64,000 bases of DNA, from assembly GCF_014204625.1 (NCBI RefSeq), contig NZ_JACHLU010000004.1, positions 248,001 through 312,000 of the forward strand, read 5' to 3'. A model generated the notes under the pieces. The model was not told the origin of the DNA. It did no database searches and was given only the letters and a program-made list of their open reading frames with translations. This document shows, one piece after another, positions 1 to 10,505 of the stretch (positions are counted from its first letter, which is position 1; every line of letters starts with the position of its first letter). Origin of the DNA: Gillisella vitis (lineage in GTDB: Bacteria > Pseudomonadota > Alphaproteobacteria > Rhizobiales > Rhizobiaceae). The translations under genes and the position numbers were made by a program.

Positions 1-257
1 GCGTTTCCAAGACGGGTGAACTGGTTGATCTTGGGGTCAAGGCTGGCATTGTTGAAAAGTCCGGCGCGTGGTTTTCCTACAACAGTCAGCGGCTTGGGCA
101 GGGGCGTGAAAATGCCAAGACGTTCTTGCGCGATAATCCGGCAGTGGCGGATGAAATCGAAATGGCATTGCGCCAGAATGCCGGGTTGATTGCCGAGCGG
201 TTCCTGGAAAACGGCGGCCCGGATGCCGATGATGCTGCGGGTGGCGATGAGGGTTGA
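1..257 (+). CDS. recA: Recombinase RecA, C-terminal part (5' end outside window)
   Basis: The first 257 bases read in frame 3 as the last 84 codons of RecA, ending with TGA at 255-257. RecA is the ATP-dependent strand-exchange protein of homologous recombination and SOS induction. The visible part includes [19 protein letters not shown], which is typical of the end of the RecA core, followed by a short acidic tail rich in Asp, Gly and Glu, as in other alphaproteobacterial RecAs. The start and ATPase core lie left of the window. A perfect terminator follows, so the gene ends its own transcript before alaS. Confidence 0.95.
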   Translation, partial: VSKTGELVDLGVKAGIVEKSGAWFSYNSQRLGQGRENAKTFLRDNPAVADEIEMALRQNAGLIAERFLENGGPDADDAAGGDEG

Positions 258-295
258 TGGCGTGATTGCTCCCCTCTGATCGAGTTAGAGTTGAG

Positions 296-326
296 CGGCC
301 GAAGTTTTATCTTCGGCCGTTTTTTT
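296..326 (+). terminator. Rho-independent terminator of recA
   Basis: A perfect 9-bp stem (CGGCCGAAG, 296-304, with CTTCGGCCG, 311-319) encloses a 6-base loop and is followed by seven T. It lies about 40 bases after the recA stop codon. Confidence 0.92.
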
Positions 327-418
327 GACACAGACTGGACAGGCGGCACCACGGGCGATAAAAGCCGTTGTTTTCTTATGTTTGTCCGCGAGCGGACATT
401 GATTTCCAAGGGCACCTC

Positions 419-3082
419 ATGAGCGGCGTAAACGACATCCGATCGACATTTCTCAATTATTTCAAGTCTAATGGGCATGAGATCGTCGCGTCGAGTCCGT
501 TGGTGCCCCGCAATGACCCAACCTTGATGTTCACCAATGCTGGCATGGTGCAATTCAAGAATGTCTTTACCGGTCTTGAGCATCGCCCTTATTCGACGGC
601 TGTGACCGCACAAAAATGCGTTCGCGCAGGCGGCAAGCATAACGATCTGGACAATGTTGGTTACACCGCGCGCCATCATACTTTTTTCGAAATGCTGGGT
701 AATTTTTCCTTTGGCGATTATTTCAAGGAAAATGCCATTGAGCTGGCATGGAACCTGATCACCAAGGAGTTTGGTGTGGATCGTGAGCGCCTATGCGTCA
801 CGGTTTATCATACCGATGACGAGGCCTTTGGTCTGTGGAAGAAGATCGCCGGCCTGCCGGATCACAAGATTATTCGTATTCCCACCAGTGATAATTTTTG
901 GGCTATGGGTGATACTGGTCCTTGCGGCCCTTGTTCGGAGATTTTCTACGATCACGGTGATCATATCTGGGGTGGCCCTCCGGGTTCTGCCGATGAAGAC
1001 GGTGATCGTTTCATCGAAATCTGGAATCTCGTTTTCATGCAATACGAGCAGATTACCAAAGAAGAGCGTGTTGATCTGCCGCGCCCCTCAATTGATACGG
1101 GCATGGGGCTTGAGCGCATTGCGGCCCTGCTTCAGGGCAAGCATGACAATTACGATATTGATCTTTTCCGCGCGTTGATTGATGCCTCTGTCGAGTTGAC
1201 AGGTGTTGCGGCGGAAGGCGAGCGTCGGGCAAGTCATCGCGTGATTGCCGACCATTTGCGCTCTTCGGCGTTTTTGATTGCTGACGGTGTGCTGCCTTCC
1301 AATGAAGGCCGTGGTTATGTGTTGCGCCGGATCATGCGCCGTGCCATGCGCCATGCAGAGTTGCTGGGTGCACGTGACCCCATTATTTATAAGCTGTTGC
1401 CGGTTCTGGTGCAGCAGATGGGCCGGGCTTACCCTGAACTGGTGCGCGCGGAAGCTCTTATTTCTGAAACCATCAAGCTTGAAGAGAACCGTTTCCGTAA
1501 GACTCTGGAGCGAGGTCTCTCGCTGTTGTCAGATGCGACAGCCAATCTGTCCAAGGGTGATAGCCTTGATGGCGAAACCGTTTTCAAACTCTATGACACC
1601 TATGGGTTCCCGCTGGATTTGACGCAGGATGCCCTGCGCGCCCGTGGCATTGGCGTTGATGTGTCTGGCTTCACCGATGCCATGGAGCGGCAAAAGGCGG
1701 AAGCCCGTGCCAGTTGGTCTGGCTCTGGTGACAAGGCCACCGAGACAGTGTGGTTTGAGGTGAAAGACAAGCACGGCGCAACCGAGTTTCTTGGCTATTC
1801 GGCAGAGAGTGCTGAAGGCGAAGTGCAGGCTCTGGTGCGCGATGGCGCTCTGGTTGAGAAGGCTTCTTCCGGCGAAAGCGTACAGGTTGTGGTCAATCAA
1901 ACACCATTCTATGCCGAATCAGGCGGTCAGATGGGTGATACCGGCGAGATTGTTGGTGAAGGCTTTGTGCTGGACGTGACGGACACGCAAAAGCGTGGCG
2001 AGGGGCTGTTTGTCCACGTTGCGACGGTGCGTGAAGGCGTGGTTGCTGCTGGGGCGGCTGTGGTGTTGAATGTCTCAAATGCGCGTCGTTCGCGTTTGCG
2101 TGCAAACCATTCGGCAACGCACTTGCTGCATGAAGCGCTGCGCGAAGTGCTTGGCACGCACGTTGCGCAAAAGGGCTCGCTGGTCGCGCCGGATCGTTTG
2201 CGGTTTGATATTTCCCATCCGAAGCCGATCACAGCGGAAGAGCTGAAGGTCGTTGAAGATATGGCCAACGAGATCATTTTGCAAAATGCACCCGTGACAA
2301 CCCGGTTGATGGCCGTTGATGACGCGATTGCCGAAGGTGCCATGGCGCTGTTTGGTGAAAAATACGGTGATGAAGTGCGCGTTGTGTCGATGGGCACATC
2401 GGTGCGCGGACCAAAGGCAGGCAAGATCTATTCGATAGAGCTTTGCGGCGGCACGCATGTGTCGGCAACCGGCGATATTGGTTTGGTGCGCCTGTTGTCG
2501 GACAGCGCTGTTGGTGCCGGTGTTCGTCGTATTGAAGCCCTGACGGGTGAGACGGCGCGGGCCTATCTGTCGGAGCAGGATGAGCGGCTGAAAGCGTTGG
2601 CGAATACGCTGAAAGTTCAGCCCGGCGATGTGGTTGGCCGTGTTGAAGCTTTGGTCGATGAGCGCCGCAAACTCGAGCGTGAACTGGCAGATGCCAAACG
2701 CAAGCTGGCCATGGGCGGCGGTGCGGCTGGCGAGGCGGAAGCACCGCGGGAGGTCAATGGTGTAAAGTACATTGGCAAACAGCTTGTTGGCATTGATGCC
2801 AAGGACTTGAAGGGCATGGTGGATGAGGCCAAGACGGCGCTTGGCTCTGGTGTTGTGCTGCTGGTGGCGGTTGCGGACGATGGCAAGGCCAGCGCTGTTG
2901 TCGGCGTGACCGATGATTTGACCGGCAAGCTATCTGCTGTTGATCTGGTGCGCATTGCCTCAGCGGCGCTCGGCGGCAAGGGCGGCGGTGGTCGCCCTGA
3001 TATGGCACAGGCGGGTGGCCCCGATGGTGCCAAGGCTGGAGAGGCTGTTGAAGCTGTTGCAGCGGCAATTGCTGCGGCGTGA
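419..3082 (+). CDS. alaS: Alanine--tRNA ligase
   Basis: Class II aminoacyl-tRNA synthetase that charges tRNA-Ala in the cytoplasm. 887 residues, the normal family length. The N-terminal catalytic domain begins [12 protein letters not shown] and contains [13 protein letters not shown]. The editing domain has the zinc-binding HSATHLLH motif and a downstream CGGTH motif. The C-terminal part carries a charged helical stretch and the glycine-rich C-Ala domain ([16 protein letters not shown]). The frame is open 17 codons further upstream to 368, but those residues look unlike the family and the ATG at 419 has an AAGGG just ahead of it, so 419 is preferred. It follows recA, an order common in rhizobia. 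Confidence 0.97.
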   Translation: MSGVNDIRSTFLNYFKSNGHEIVASSPLVPRNDPTLMFTNAGMVQFKNVFTGLEHRPYSTAVTAQKCVRAGGKHNDLDNVGYTARHHTFFEMLGNFSFGDYFKENAIELAWNLITKEFGVDRERLCVTVYHTDDEAFGLWKKIAGLPDHKIIRIPTSDNFWAMGDTGPCGPCSEIFYDHGDHIWGGPPGSADEDGDRFIEIWNLVFMQYEQITKEERVDLPRPSIDTGMGLERIAALLQGKHDNYDIDLFRALIDASVELTGVAAEGERRASHRVIADHLRSSAFLIADGVLPSNEGRGYVLRRIMRRAMRHAELLGARDPIIYKLLPVLVQQMGRAYPELVRAEALISETIKLEENRFRKTLERGLSLLSDATANLSKGDSLDGETVFKLYDTYGFPLDLTQDALRARGIGVDVSGFTDAMERQKAEARASWSGSGDKATETVWFEVKDKHGATEFLGYSAESAEGEVQALVRDGALVEKASSGESVQVVVNQTPFYAESGGQMGDTGEIVGEGFVLDVTDTQKRGEGLFVHVATVREGVVAAGAAVVLNVSNARRSRLRANHSATHLLHEALREVLGTHVAQKGSLVAPDRLRFDISHPKPITAEELKVVEDMANEIILQNAPVTTRLMAVDDAIAEGAMALFGEKYGDEVRVVSMGTSVRGPKAGKIYSIELCGGTHVSATGDIGLVRLLSDSAVGAGVRRIEALTGETARAYLSEQDERLKALANTLKVQPGDVVGRVEALVDERRKLERELADAKRKLAMGGGAAGEAEAPREVNGVKYIGKQLVGIDAKDLKGMVDEAKTALGSGVVLLVAVADDGKASAVVGVTDDLTGKLSAVDLVRIASAALGGKGGGGRPDMAQAGGPDGAKAGEAVEAVAAAIAAA

Positions 3083-3115
3083 TTTGAGCGTATAAGCGGT
3101 ATCGAGAGATAAGAG

Positions 3116-3143
3116 GCCGATGGAAGCATCCATCGGCTTTTTT
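3116..3143 (+). terminator. Rho-independent terminator of alaS
   Basis: A 9-bp stem (GCCGATGGA, 3116-3124, with TCCATCGGC, 3129-3137) with a 4-base loop is followed by six T. It sits 33 bases after the alaS stop. Confidence 0.9.
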
Positions 3144-3190
3144 ACTGCCTTTCATCTGGCTTTTGGGTGGTCAATAAAGCCTATATTGCT

Positions 3191-4423
3191 TTATTGACGT
3201 GCTGCATGGGCCGCGTCCCAGACCCTCAGGAAATTCTCACTATAGACATCAATGATGCGCTGCGGGGGCCAGCCTGCGTCGATCATGGATTGGGTCAGTT
3301 TCGGCAGGTCGGCTCCACTTGCCATCCCGGTGGGCAAGCTCGAAATTCCACCGTCAAAATCACTGCCGAATGACAGGTGCTTCCAAGGGTCTTCAACAAT
3401 ATTCATACTGCCTATCAATGCGGCAAGTTTTTCGTAATAATGCACGATGAACGCAATATCGGCATCCATATTGGGCTTTCCGTTGGCGAGATAGGAATGC
3501 TGAAGATAATAGGGGGCCAGAATAACGCTGATACAGCCGCCCGTTTGGACAATTGCACGAATGGCACTGTCGGTCAGGGCGCGGTCCAGATGGCGGGAAG
3601 GCGCACGTTCATCTGCCATTGTTACGGTTCGGGATGCCGCGTGGGAGGCGAAGGCGGGGGCATTCTTTTGAAGGCAAATATGACAGGTATCGATAATGCC
3701 TTGTGGTGAGGTATGGGTGACATCCACAAGCAGGCCAACATCAATACAGCGCTCAACCAATTGCTTGCCAAAGCGGGAAAGCCCCCCACCTTCGATCTTC
3801 CTCCACGGGTTTACGGGCGCGTAGCCCGCCTGCGACATATCAGTATTGCTGAAGTGGTTCAGGGTTATATAGGCTACGCCCTGTTGGGCGAGTTTTGAGA
3901 GGCGTTCCAGCCGTAAAGCCTCGCTGTCAGGCCGTTGTGGGCCCAGAATATGGGCACCTTCCACCGAGAGAATGGCACATTGAACGCCATCGACTTTTGC
4001 TTTGCGAACATCACCAACATTGGCTGCCAATCGCAATTGCCCTTTGCTATCACGCACTGTTTTTGTGACGTAGTCGAGGTGATCGAGCCAGCTTTTCCAG
4101 GGGTCCAGCAAAGAGGCAGGGATCAGATTTTCCCAAAGGGCATGGGCACTGAAACATGCGCCGCCATAGCCTCCTTTTATAAAATCAGGACCGCTGACGT
4201 GTTCCGATAGCGGCTTGTTAATGCCCTTTGGCGAGGTCTTGCGGATCAGCCAGACAACAAGTGAACGTCTTTGGGCTTTCCAGTCACCTTTCCAGAAATC
4301 ATAGCCTGCCAGTCTGGCCAGAAACAAAGAATCAAGATGTGTATCAATGGGATAGGCAAGAGCATGAATCTCGGCAGCGGTGAGTGTTTCGGCGTTTATA
4401 TCTTTTGGCTGAAATTGGGACAT
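3191..4423 (-). CDS. Membrane dipeptidase-like peptidase (family M19)
   Basis: Zinc-dependent dipeptidase of the renal dipeptidase family (M19), 410 residues. Visible family marks are the metal-binding HxD (H29 and D31 in DTHLD), ITLNHFSN near the middle, VDVTHTSPQ followed by the ASHAASR segment that matches the family SHS/SAR region, and GSDFDGG near residue 350. I see no convincing signal peptide, so the product is probably cytoplasmic. The substrate in bacteria is often a dipeptide, sometimes with D-residues, but nothing here narrows it. It is monocistronic, convergent with alaS, and followed upstream by about 300 bases without a gene. Confidence 0.88.
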   Translation of the reverse strand: MSQFQPKDINAETLTAAEIHALAYPIDTHLDSLFLARLAGYDFWKGDWKAQRRSLVVWLIRKTSPKGINKPLSEHVSGPDFIKGGYGGACFSAHALWENLIPASLLDPWKSWLDHLDYVTKTVRDSKGQLRLAANVGDVRKAKVDGVQCAILSVEGAHILGPQRPDSEALRLERLSKLAQQGVAYITLNHFSNTDMSQAGYAPVNPWRKIEGGGLSRFGKQLVERCIDVGLLVDVTHTSPQGIIDTCHICLQKNAPAFASHAASRTVTMADERAPSRHLDRALTDSAIRAIVQTGGCISVILAPYYLQHSYLANGKPNMDADIAFIVHYYEKLAALIGSMNIVEDPWKHLSFGSDFDGGISSLPTGMASGADLPKLTQSMIDAGWPPQRIIDVYSENFLRVWDAAHAARQ

Positions 4424-4722
4424 TGAATATTTCCAGATTCCGTCATGTCAAATGATCAATGATGTAAAGTGGTTGCAGCAATATATGGCATGACGCAATT
4501 TTCATGCCATGGCGTTTTTATCAATTGTCGACATTGTTGCTGCACGATTCGTCACTCAAAGATGACGGCGCAATTCCTTAAAATGGAATCTGTTTTAAGC
4601 TGGAATTATGTAGCAGACTGAAATCTTTATTCGATCTTGCAAAGATAAAGCCCATGCGGCTACATTTTCCGCTGCAATTGACCGGGGTTTTTCACAAATC
4701 GCTGGGGCCTCAGGGGGACGGA
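4424..4722. other. Intergenic region, no gene seen
   Basis: About 300 bases between the dipeptidase start and the end of the small flagellar gene. The stretch is more AT-rich than its neighbours and should hold the dipeptidase promoter (minus strand). I see no ORF with a ribosome binding site, no strong hairpin with a T-run and no RNA motif that I recognise. Confidence 0.5.
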
Positions 4723-5052
4723 TCAGTCTTTTTTGATGCTCATCAACATGTCCCACATGTCCGCGCCGGTCTCAAACACACTGGCATTGGCGGCAAAAGC
4801 ATGTTCCGAGCTGACAAGGCCGGTCATGGCATCGAGCATATCAACGTTGGATGTATCGGGTGTCGATGCTGGAATGTTGGATTGCGTCGTTGTCGCAGCA
4901 ACCCCGGATGGATCTGTGGAAGACAGATTGGTGTTGCGTTGCTGATACCCTGGTGTGTCAACATTGGCGACATTATTGGCAATATTCGCCACCCGCGTCT
5001 GTTGTGCCAACATGCCGGAGAGTGCTGTGCCTGTCACGCCTGATATGCTCAT
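4723..5052 (-). CDS. Small flagellar basal-body rod-like protein
   Basis: 109 residues. The N-terminal 35 residues (SGMLAQQTRVANIANNVANVDTPGYQQ) match the conserved N-terminus of flagellar axial proteins (FlgB/FlgC/FlgG type). The C-terminal 35 (GLVSSEHAFAANASVFETGADMWDMLM) resemble the C-terminal rod motif. The central part is a short Thr/Ser/Asn-rich linker, so this looks like a minimal rod protein with the middle domain missing. The ATG at 5052 has GAGGAG seven bases upstream; a GTG one codon earlier is also possible. No other flagellar gene is in the window. Function as a true rod part is inferred only. Confidence 0.75.
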   Translation of the reverse strand: MSISGVTGTALSGMLAQQTRVANIANNVANVDTPGYQQRNTNLSSTDPSGVAATTTQSNIPASTPDTSNVDMLDAMTGLVSSEHAFAANASVFETGADMWDMLMSIKKD

Positions 5053-5253
5053 CACAATTCTCCTCGGTACATCGACCAGCGCATTTTATGCCGAGCAGCT
5101 TACAGAATCCTGAATGCCTAAGGCTAATAGTATTTTGATGTCGATCATGCTTTTGCACCGATGTGGCACGATTTCGGTGATGTCTGCTAATCTGCCCGCC
5201 CCCTTTTGAGACGAAGGGAGCGGGCAACTTACTCTGCGACCAGGGAAGAGTGG

Positions 5254-8118
5254 TTACTCAGCCGCCTCCGCGTACTCGCTCATCGGCGGGCAGGTGCACA
5301 CCAGATTGCGGTCGCCATAGACATTGTCCACGCGGTTGACGGAAGACCAGTATTTGTCCACGCGGAATGCGCCCGGTGGGTAGCAGGCCTGATCGCGGCT
5401 GTAGGGACGATCCCATTCGCCCACCAGATCTTCCACCGTATGCGGTGCGTTTTTCAGCGGGTTGTTGGTCTTGTCCATCCGGCCTTCTTCGATGGCGCGG
5501 GCCTCTTCGCGGATAGCCAGCATGGCAGTGCAGAAGCGGTCCAGCTCGGCCTTGGTTTCCGATTCCGTTGGCTCGATCATCAGCGTACCAGCCACCGGCC
5601 AACTCATGGTGGGGGCGTGGAAGCCGCAGTCGATCAGGCGTTTGGCAACGTCATCGACGGTGACGCCAGCGCTGTCGGCCAGCGGGCGGGTGTCGATGAT
5701 ACACTCATGCGCCACCCGGCCAGAGGCCGAGGTGTAGAGCACATCATAGGCCCCGGTCAGTCGGGCGGCGATGTAGTTGGCGTTCAGAATGGCCACCTTG
5801 GTGGCTTGGGTTAGCCCTTCGCCACCCATCATCAGGCAGTAGGACCAGCTGATGGGAAGGATCGAGGGTGAGCCGTAAGGCGCGGCCGAGACTGCGCCGG
5901 GGCGACCATCGGTTTCCACATGGCCGGGCAGGTAAGGGGCGAGATGGGCTTTGACGCCAATCGGACCCATGCCCGGACCACCGCCACCGTGCGGAATGCA
6001 GAAGGTTTTGTGCAGGTTGAGGTGGGACACATCCGAGCCAATATCGCCGGGGCGGGCAATGCCGACCATGGCGTTCATATTGGCGCCATCGAGATAGACC
6101 TGCCCGCCATGGGCATGGGTGATCTCGCAGATTTCTCGCACGGTTTCTTCAAACACGCCGTGGGTGGAGGGGTAGGTGATCATGCAGCAAGACAGGTTTG
6201 CGGAGTGCTGCTCTGCCTTGGCGCGGAAATCAGCCAGATCCACATCGCCATTGTCCAGTGCCTTGACTGGCACCACCAACATGCCCGCCATCTGGGCGGA
6301 TGCCGGGTTGGTGCCGTGGGCCGAGGTTGGAATGAGGCAGACGGTGCGGTGCGTATCGCCCTTGGCAAGGTGATAGTTGCGGATGGTCAAAAGACCCGCA
6401 TACTCGCCTTGCGCGCCGGAGTTTGGCTGCATCGAAATGGCATCATAGCCAGTCACGGCGCAGAGCTTTTCCGACAGATCGTCAATCATTTCCTTGTAAC
6501 CCAAAGCCTGATCGGCTGGGGCAAAGGGGTGGATGTCGGAAAATTCCGGCCAGGTGATCGGCAGCATTTCGGCTGTGGCATTCAGCTTCATAGTGCAGGA
6601 GCCAAGCGGAATCATCGCCCGGTCCAGCGCCAGATCCCGATCTGACAGGCGGCGGATGTAGCGTGTCATTTCGCTTTCCGCGCGGTTCATGTGGAAGATC
6701 GGGTGGGTCAGATACGGGCTGGTGCGCAGCAGGCTGGTGGGCAGGCGATAATCCGGGGTGAAATCACCCACCGCAAAATTGCCGCCAAAGGCACGCCAAA
6801 CGGCTTCCAGCGTGGCAGGGCGGGTGCGCTCGTCCAGCGAGATGCCAATTTTGGTGGTGCCGACTTTGCGCAGGTTGACACCTTCCGCCACAGCGGCCCG
6901 CAGAATAAGGCCCTGCATATGGCCCACGTCCAGCGTGATGGTGTCGAAGAAGGTTTCCGGCGCAATGGTAAAGCCAAGCTTTTCCAAGCCCTTGGCCAGC
7001 AGCACGGTTTTCTGATGCACCTGCTGGGCAATGGCCTTCAAGCCCTGCGGGCCATGGAACACGGCATACATCGAGGCCATCACCGCCAGCAGCACTTGGG
7101 CTGTGCAGATGTTGGACGTAGCCTTTTCGCGGCGGATATGCTGTTCGCGCGTCTGGAGCGACAGGCGATAGGCGCGGTTGCCACGCGAATCGACCGACAC
7201 ACCCACCAAGCGACCCGGCATGGAGCGTTTGATGGCGTCCCTGACGGACATATAGGCGGCGTGCGGACCGCCATAGCCGACAGGAACACCAAAGCGCTGG
7301 CTGGAACCGATGGCAATATCGGCACCCATTTCACCGGGCGATTTCAGCAGCAGCAGCGCCAGCGGATCAGCCGCCACAGCCGCAATAGCCTGCGCATTAT
7401 GCAGCGCATTGATCAGCGGGGTGAAATCGCTGACATGGCCATGCGTGCCGGGATATTGAAACAGCGCGCCAAACACTTCGCCGGGGTTGAGATCGGTGAA
7501 GGGATTGCCGACCACCACCCCCCAGCCCAGAGGCTCGGCGCGGGTTTGGATCACGGCAATGGTTTGCGGATGGCAATTGGCATCGACAAAAAAGGCCTTG
7601 GCCTTGGATTTTGCCACGCGCTCGGCCATGGCCATGGCTTCAGCAGCAGCGGTTGCTTCATCCAGCAAGGATGCGTTGGCGACATCCAGCCCGGTCAGAT
7701 CGCAAATCATGGTCTGGAAATTCAGCAGCGCTTCCAGGCGGCCTTGGGAGATTTCCGGCTGGTAAGGCGTGTAGGCGGTGTACCATGCCGGGTTTTCCAG
7801 AATATTGCGCTGGATCACGGGTGGGGTGATGGTGCCGTAATAGCCCTGACCGATCAGCGAGGTCAGCGCCTTGTTTTTGTTGGCGGTTTCGCGCAGCTTG
7901 TCCAGCGCTTCGCGTTCGCTCATTGCCTTGCCCCACAACAGAGGCTTGGATTGACGGATCGAGGCGGGAACAGTGGCAGCAATCAACCCGTCAAGGCTGT
8001 CATAGCCCACCACCTTCAGCATCTCGTCCATTTCAGCCGGAGAGGGGCCGATATGGCGGCGATTGGCAAAATCGTAAGGTTGGTAATCGGTGAACTGGAA
8101 TTCTGTTGGCGTGGTCAT
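5254..8118 (-). CDS. gcvP: Glycine dehydrogenase (decarboxylating), P protein
   Basis: PLP-dependent P protein of the glycine cleavage system. It decarboxylates glycine and passes the aminomethyl group to lipoylated GcvH. 954 residues, the size of the single-chain (homodimeric) form. The PLP-binding lysine lies in [20 protein letters not shown], about residue 703; glycine-rich GGGEGLTQA-type and [15 protein letters not shown] segments are also present. The start ATG overlaps the gcvH stop by four bases (ATGA), so it is translationally coupled as the last gene of gcvT-gcvH-gcvP. Expression should follow the upstream glycine riboswitch. Confidence 0.97.
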   Translation of the reverse strand: MTTPTEFQFTDYQPYDFANRRHIGPSPAEMDEMLKVVGYDSLDGLIAATVPASIRQSKPLLWGKAMSEREALDKLRETANKNKALTSLIGQGYYGTITPPVIQRNILENPAWYTAYTPYQPEISQGRLEALLNFQTMICDLTGLDVANASLLDEATAAAEAMAMAERVAKSKAKAFFVDANCHPQTIAVIQTRAEPLGWGVVVGNPFTDLNPGEVFGALFQYPGTHGHVSDFTPLINALHNAQAIAAVAADPLALLLLKSPGEMGADIAIGSSQRFGVPVGYGGPHAAYMSVRDAIKRSMPGRLVGVSVDSRGNRAYRLSLQTREQHIRREKATSNICTAQVLLAVMASMYAVFHGPQGLKAIAQQVHQKTVLLAKGLEKLGFTIAPETFFDTITLDVGHMQGLILRAAVAEGVNLRKVGTTKIGISLDERTRPATLEAVWRAFGGNFAVGDFTPDYRLPTSLLRTSPYLTHPIFHMNRAESEMTRYIRRLSDRDLALDRAMIPLGSCTMKLNATAEMLPITWPEFSDIHPFAPADQALGYKEMIDDLSEKLCAVTGYDAISMQPNSGAQGEYAGLLTIRNYHLAKGDTHRTVCLIPTSAHGTNPASAQMAGMLVVPVKALDNGDVDLADFRAKAEQHSANLSCCMITYPSTHGVFEETVREICEITHAHGGQVYLDGANMNAMVGIARPGDIGSDVSHLNLHKTFCIPHGGGGPGMGPIGVKAHLAPYLPGHVETDGRPGAVSAAPYGSPSILPISWSYCLMMGGEGLTQATKVAILNANYIAARLTGAYDVLYTSASGRVAHECIIDTRPLADSAGVTVDDVAKRLIDCGFHAPTMSWPVAGTLMIEPTESETKAELDRFCTAMLAIREEARAIEEGRMDKTNNPLKNAPHTVEDLVGEWDRPYSRDQACYPPGAFRVDKYWSSVNRVDNVYGDRNLVCTCPPMSEYAEAAE

Positions 8119-8477
8119 GCGATCAGCTCGTTGTAAGCGGCTTCATCCAGAAGGGCTGCGGCATCGGCAACATTGGCAAGCTTCAGCTTGAAGAACCAGC
8201 CAGCGCCACGCGGATCGGAATTGACCAGCGATGGATCATCGACAATCGCCTGATTGATTTCGGTCACTTCGCCATCCAGCGGACAATAAACGTCAGAGGC
8301 GGCCTTGACGCTTTCAACCGTTGCGGCCTGCGCGTCTTTTGCAAAGGTGGAGCCGACTTCTGGCAGCTCTACAAACACCAGATCGCCAAGCTGTTCAGCA
8401 GCGTGGGCGGTAATGCCAACCGTGGCGACATCGCCTTCAATTTGCAGCCATTCATGTTCAGAGGTGAATTTCAACAT
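8115..8477 (-). CDS. gcvH: Glycine cleavage system H protein
   Basis: Lipoyl carrier of the glycine cleavage system, 120 residues. It shuttles the aminomethyl intermediate from GcvP to GcvT. The lipoylated lysine is K58 in [11 protein letters not shown]; the N-terminus FTSEHEWL is typical. The open frame runs further upstream, but the ATG at 8477 has GGAGA ahead of it and matches the family start. It overlaps gcvP by four bases and begins 16 bases after the gcvT stop. Confidence 0.96.
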   Translation of the reverse strand: MLKFTSEHEWLQIEGDVATVGITAHAAEQLGDLVFVELPEVGSTFAKDAQAATVESVKAASDVYCPLDGEVTEINQAIVDDPSLVNSDPRGAGWFFKLKLANVADAAALLDEAAYNELIA

Positions 8478-8493
8478 GGGTCTCTCCGGAGAT

Positions 8494-9630
8494 TTAGCGT
8501 TTGTAGGTGGGAGTGATGAAGGGCAGGGCGGCGACGGCAACGGGCAGATATTTGCCGCGCACTTCTGCATAAAGCTGGGTGCCTACTGTGGCATGATCGG
8601 CGCTGACATAACCCATGGCAACCGGGCCTTCGACCGTGGGGCCAAAGCCGCCGGATGTCACTTCGCCAACCTCAACCTTGCCGTCCGCATCAGCAAACAG
8701 CTTGGAATGGCCGCGCACCGGGGCTTTGCCTTCGGGCTTCAGGCCAACGCGGCGGCGTGAGGTTCCGTTTGCCAATTCCGCCAGAATGCGAGACGCACCC
8801 GGAAAACCGCCTTCGCGGTCGCCGCCAGCGCGACGGGCTTTTTGAATGCCCCATTCAATCGCGCCTTCCACCGGGCTGGTGGTGGTGTCAATGTCGTTGC
8901 CGTAGAGACAAAGGCCAGCTTCCAGCCGCAGGGAATCGCGGGCACCAAGGCCAATTGGCTGACAATCGGGGTGGTCCAGCAGAGCCTTGGCCAGTGCTTC
9001 AGCCTTCTCCGCAGGCACAGAAATTTCAAAGCCATCCTCACCGGAATAGCCGGAGCGGGAGACAATGCAGAGCGTATCCAAAAGCGGAATCTCGCGTACA
9101 TCCATGAATTTCATGTCGGAGACGCCAGCCCAAAGCTCGCCCAACACCGCCTCGGCGCGGGGGCCTTGCAGCGCCAGAAGGGCGCGGTCATCCAGAACTT
9201 CGATGGTGCAGGCATCGGAAAGATGTGCCCGCATATGGGCAATATCGGCATCCTTGCAGGCGGCATTGACGACGATAAACAGATGATCGCCGCGATTGGT
9301 GATCATCAGATCATCCAGAATGCCGCCTTCCGCATTGGTGAAAAAGCCGTAGCGCTGACGCCCTTGTTTCAGGGCCAGAATATCGACAGGAACCAGCGCT
9401 TCCAGCGCAAGTGCGGCATCTTCAACCTTGCCGCTTTTGGCGCGCAAAATCACTTGTCCCATGTGGGATACGTCAAACAATCCGGCGTTGGCGCGGGTAT
9501 GCAGATGTTCTTTCAGCACGCCAGCGGGATATTGCACCGGCATGTCATAGCCAGCAAAGGGCACCATGCGCGCACCAAGGGCGATGTGAAGATCATAAAG
9601 GGGGGTGCGTTTGAGGGCGAGGTCGTCCAA
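8494..9630 (-). CDS. gcvT: Aminomethyltransferase, glycine cleavage T protein
   Basis: Tetrahydrofolate-dependent T protein, which releases ammonia and forms 5,10-methylene-THF from the GcvH-bound intermediate. 378 residues, with [21 protein letters not shown] at the N-terminus (first 20 or so residues of the family signature) and [16 protein letters not shown] in the middle. The start is a TTG at 9630 with GGAG seven bases upstream. The next in-frame Met is about residue 22, inside the conserved N-terminus, so TTG is the credible start. First gene of the operon, directly behind the glycine riboswitch. Confidence 0.95.
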   Translation of the reverse strand: MDDLALKRTPLYDLHIALGARMVPFAGYDMPVQYPAGVLKEHLHTRANAGLFDVSHMGQVILRAKSGKVEDAALALEALVPVDILALKQGRQRYGFFTNAEGGILDDLMITNRGDHLFIVVNAACKDADIAHMRAHLSDACTIEVLDDRALLALQGPRAEAVLGELWAGVSDMKFMDVREIPLLDTLCIVSRSGYSGEDGFEISVPAEKAEALAKALLDHPDCQPIGLGARDSLRLEAGLCLYGNDIDTTTSPVEGAIEWGIQKARRAGGDREGGFPGASRILAELANGTSRRRVGLKPEGKAPVRGHSKLFADADGKVEVGEVTSGGFGPTVEGPVAMGYVSADHATVGTQLYAEVRGKYLPVAVAALPFITPTYKR

Positions 9631-9696
9631 GAGGCGTCTCCACTGTCATGCGCTACGCGCATAGGCTCAAATTCAGGCACAGCTGTGCCGGTTCAT

Positions 9697-9860
9697 GAGC
9701 CCCCTCTGTCCTTTTGCCTGAGATTGTTATCCCTTCGGCGCGGCTTGGTTTAAAGCAAGCCTCTCTCCAGAGTGCAGTCTACGCCTTGTGGTCCATTTGC
9801 CTGAGAGTTTCCGGGGCGGTTGCTCCTTCGGCACCGGATTAAACCGGATTCTCCCTACAA
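9697..9860 (-). promoter_or_regulatory. Tandem glycine riboswitch
   Basis: On the minus strand two consecutive copies of the glycine aptamer core can be read. The first (about 9857 to 9791) has GGGAGA, GCCGAAGGAGCAA and CTCAGGCAAATGGACC. The second (about 9772 to 9700) has GGAGAGAGG, GCCGAAGGGATAACA and CTCAGGCAAAAGGACAGAG. These are the conserved elements of the gcvT RNA motif. It lies 70-230 bases upstream of gcvT. By analogy with the family it should switch gcvTHP on when glycine is plentiful. Confidence 0.95.
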
Positions 9861-10073
9861 GGTATATTGGCAATATCTGCTGTCACCCGGCCTTGGCAAG
9901 AGGCAGATGGTCGTTATCAGCTAAATATTTGTCGTGTCCGGTTGGGATTCTTTTTGCGGATGCATCCATGAGGCGCTTTGGGGGGGCGGTACGTCTCATG
10001 ATCGCACTTGCTTTTCACGGCGATTTGAATAGCTTCCCTGTGGGGAGATGAATCGGGCATGAGGAAACCGCAC

Positions 10074-10430
10074 ATGACCGCAGGTGTGCTGATCCGCGCT
10101 TTTTGCGTGATGGCACTCCTGTGTCTCGGTTTTGCCCATAAAACCCCGCAGGTCTATGCTGCTTCCATTGAGGCTGCCACGCTGCAATTACCCGATGGAA
10201 CGTATGCAGATCTTTGCGTTGCGGAAAAGGGCATCAAACATCCGGTTGCCAATCCGGTTTGTGATGCCTGTATTATCAGCGCTTCCACCCTGTTGCCCAC
10301 CCCGAATGGCGGTGAATGGTTGCTGGAGCATTTTGCCAGTGTTGCGCATCCATGGGTGTTTTCAGCGGCAACACTTGCCGGGAGCCTGACACCGCTGGCG
10401 CGGTCTCGCGGCCCTCCTGTTTTCTCCTGA
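10074..10430 (+). CDS. Small secreted DUF2946-like protein, copper-associated
   Basis: 118 residues with an N-terminal hydrophobic signal or anchor (MTAGVLIRAFCVMALLCLGFA). The body carries DLC and CDAC cysteines, then a C-terminal PLARSRGPP. Cysteine pairs and this ending are what I recall of DUF2946-type proteins found beside copper genes. The ATG at 10074 has GAGGAAA about seven bases upstream; an ATG at 10059 in the same frame has a poorer site. It lies 75 bases before the YcnI/PCuAC gene, likely co-transcribed, and may help metal delivery at the cell envelope. The family call is by pattern, not search. Confidence 0.6.
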   Translation: MTAGVLIRAFCVMALLCLGFAHKTPQVYAASIEAATLQLPDGTYADLCVAEKGIKHPVANPVCDACIISASTLLPTPNGGEWLLEHFASVAHPWVFSAATLAGSLTPLARSRGPPVFS

Positions 10431-10505
10431 ATTGCTGTTATCGCTGTTTATCACGCATTTTGATTGTGAATCAGAGTTTTAGCTCGGTTCATCAGGAGAT
10501 TTTTC

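Noticed and set aside
5194-5225. GC-rich hairpin downstream of gcvP as its terminator
   Set aside because: The stem (GCCCGC...GCGGGC) is good but no T-run follows on the minus strand, so an intrinsic terminator is not supported.
6691-8136. Long open frame (481 codons) on the plus strand opposite gcvP
   Set aside because: It is the antisense shadow of a highly conserved gene with strong codon bias, has a His/Gln/Gly-rich unnatural composition and no ribosome binding site.
10025-10052. CueR-like site (CTTCCCTGTGGGGAG) before the DUF2946-like gene
   Set aside because: The dyad is imperfect and the -10 that would fit a 19-base spacer (GAATCG) is not promoter-like. It is too weak to list as a site.
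10048-10062. Tiny leader peptide (ATGAATCGGGCATGA) before the DUF2946-like gene
   Set aside because: Only four codons, with no regulatory structure around it; it is likely a chance ATG near the ribosome binding site.
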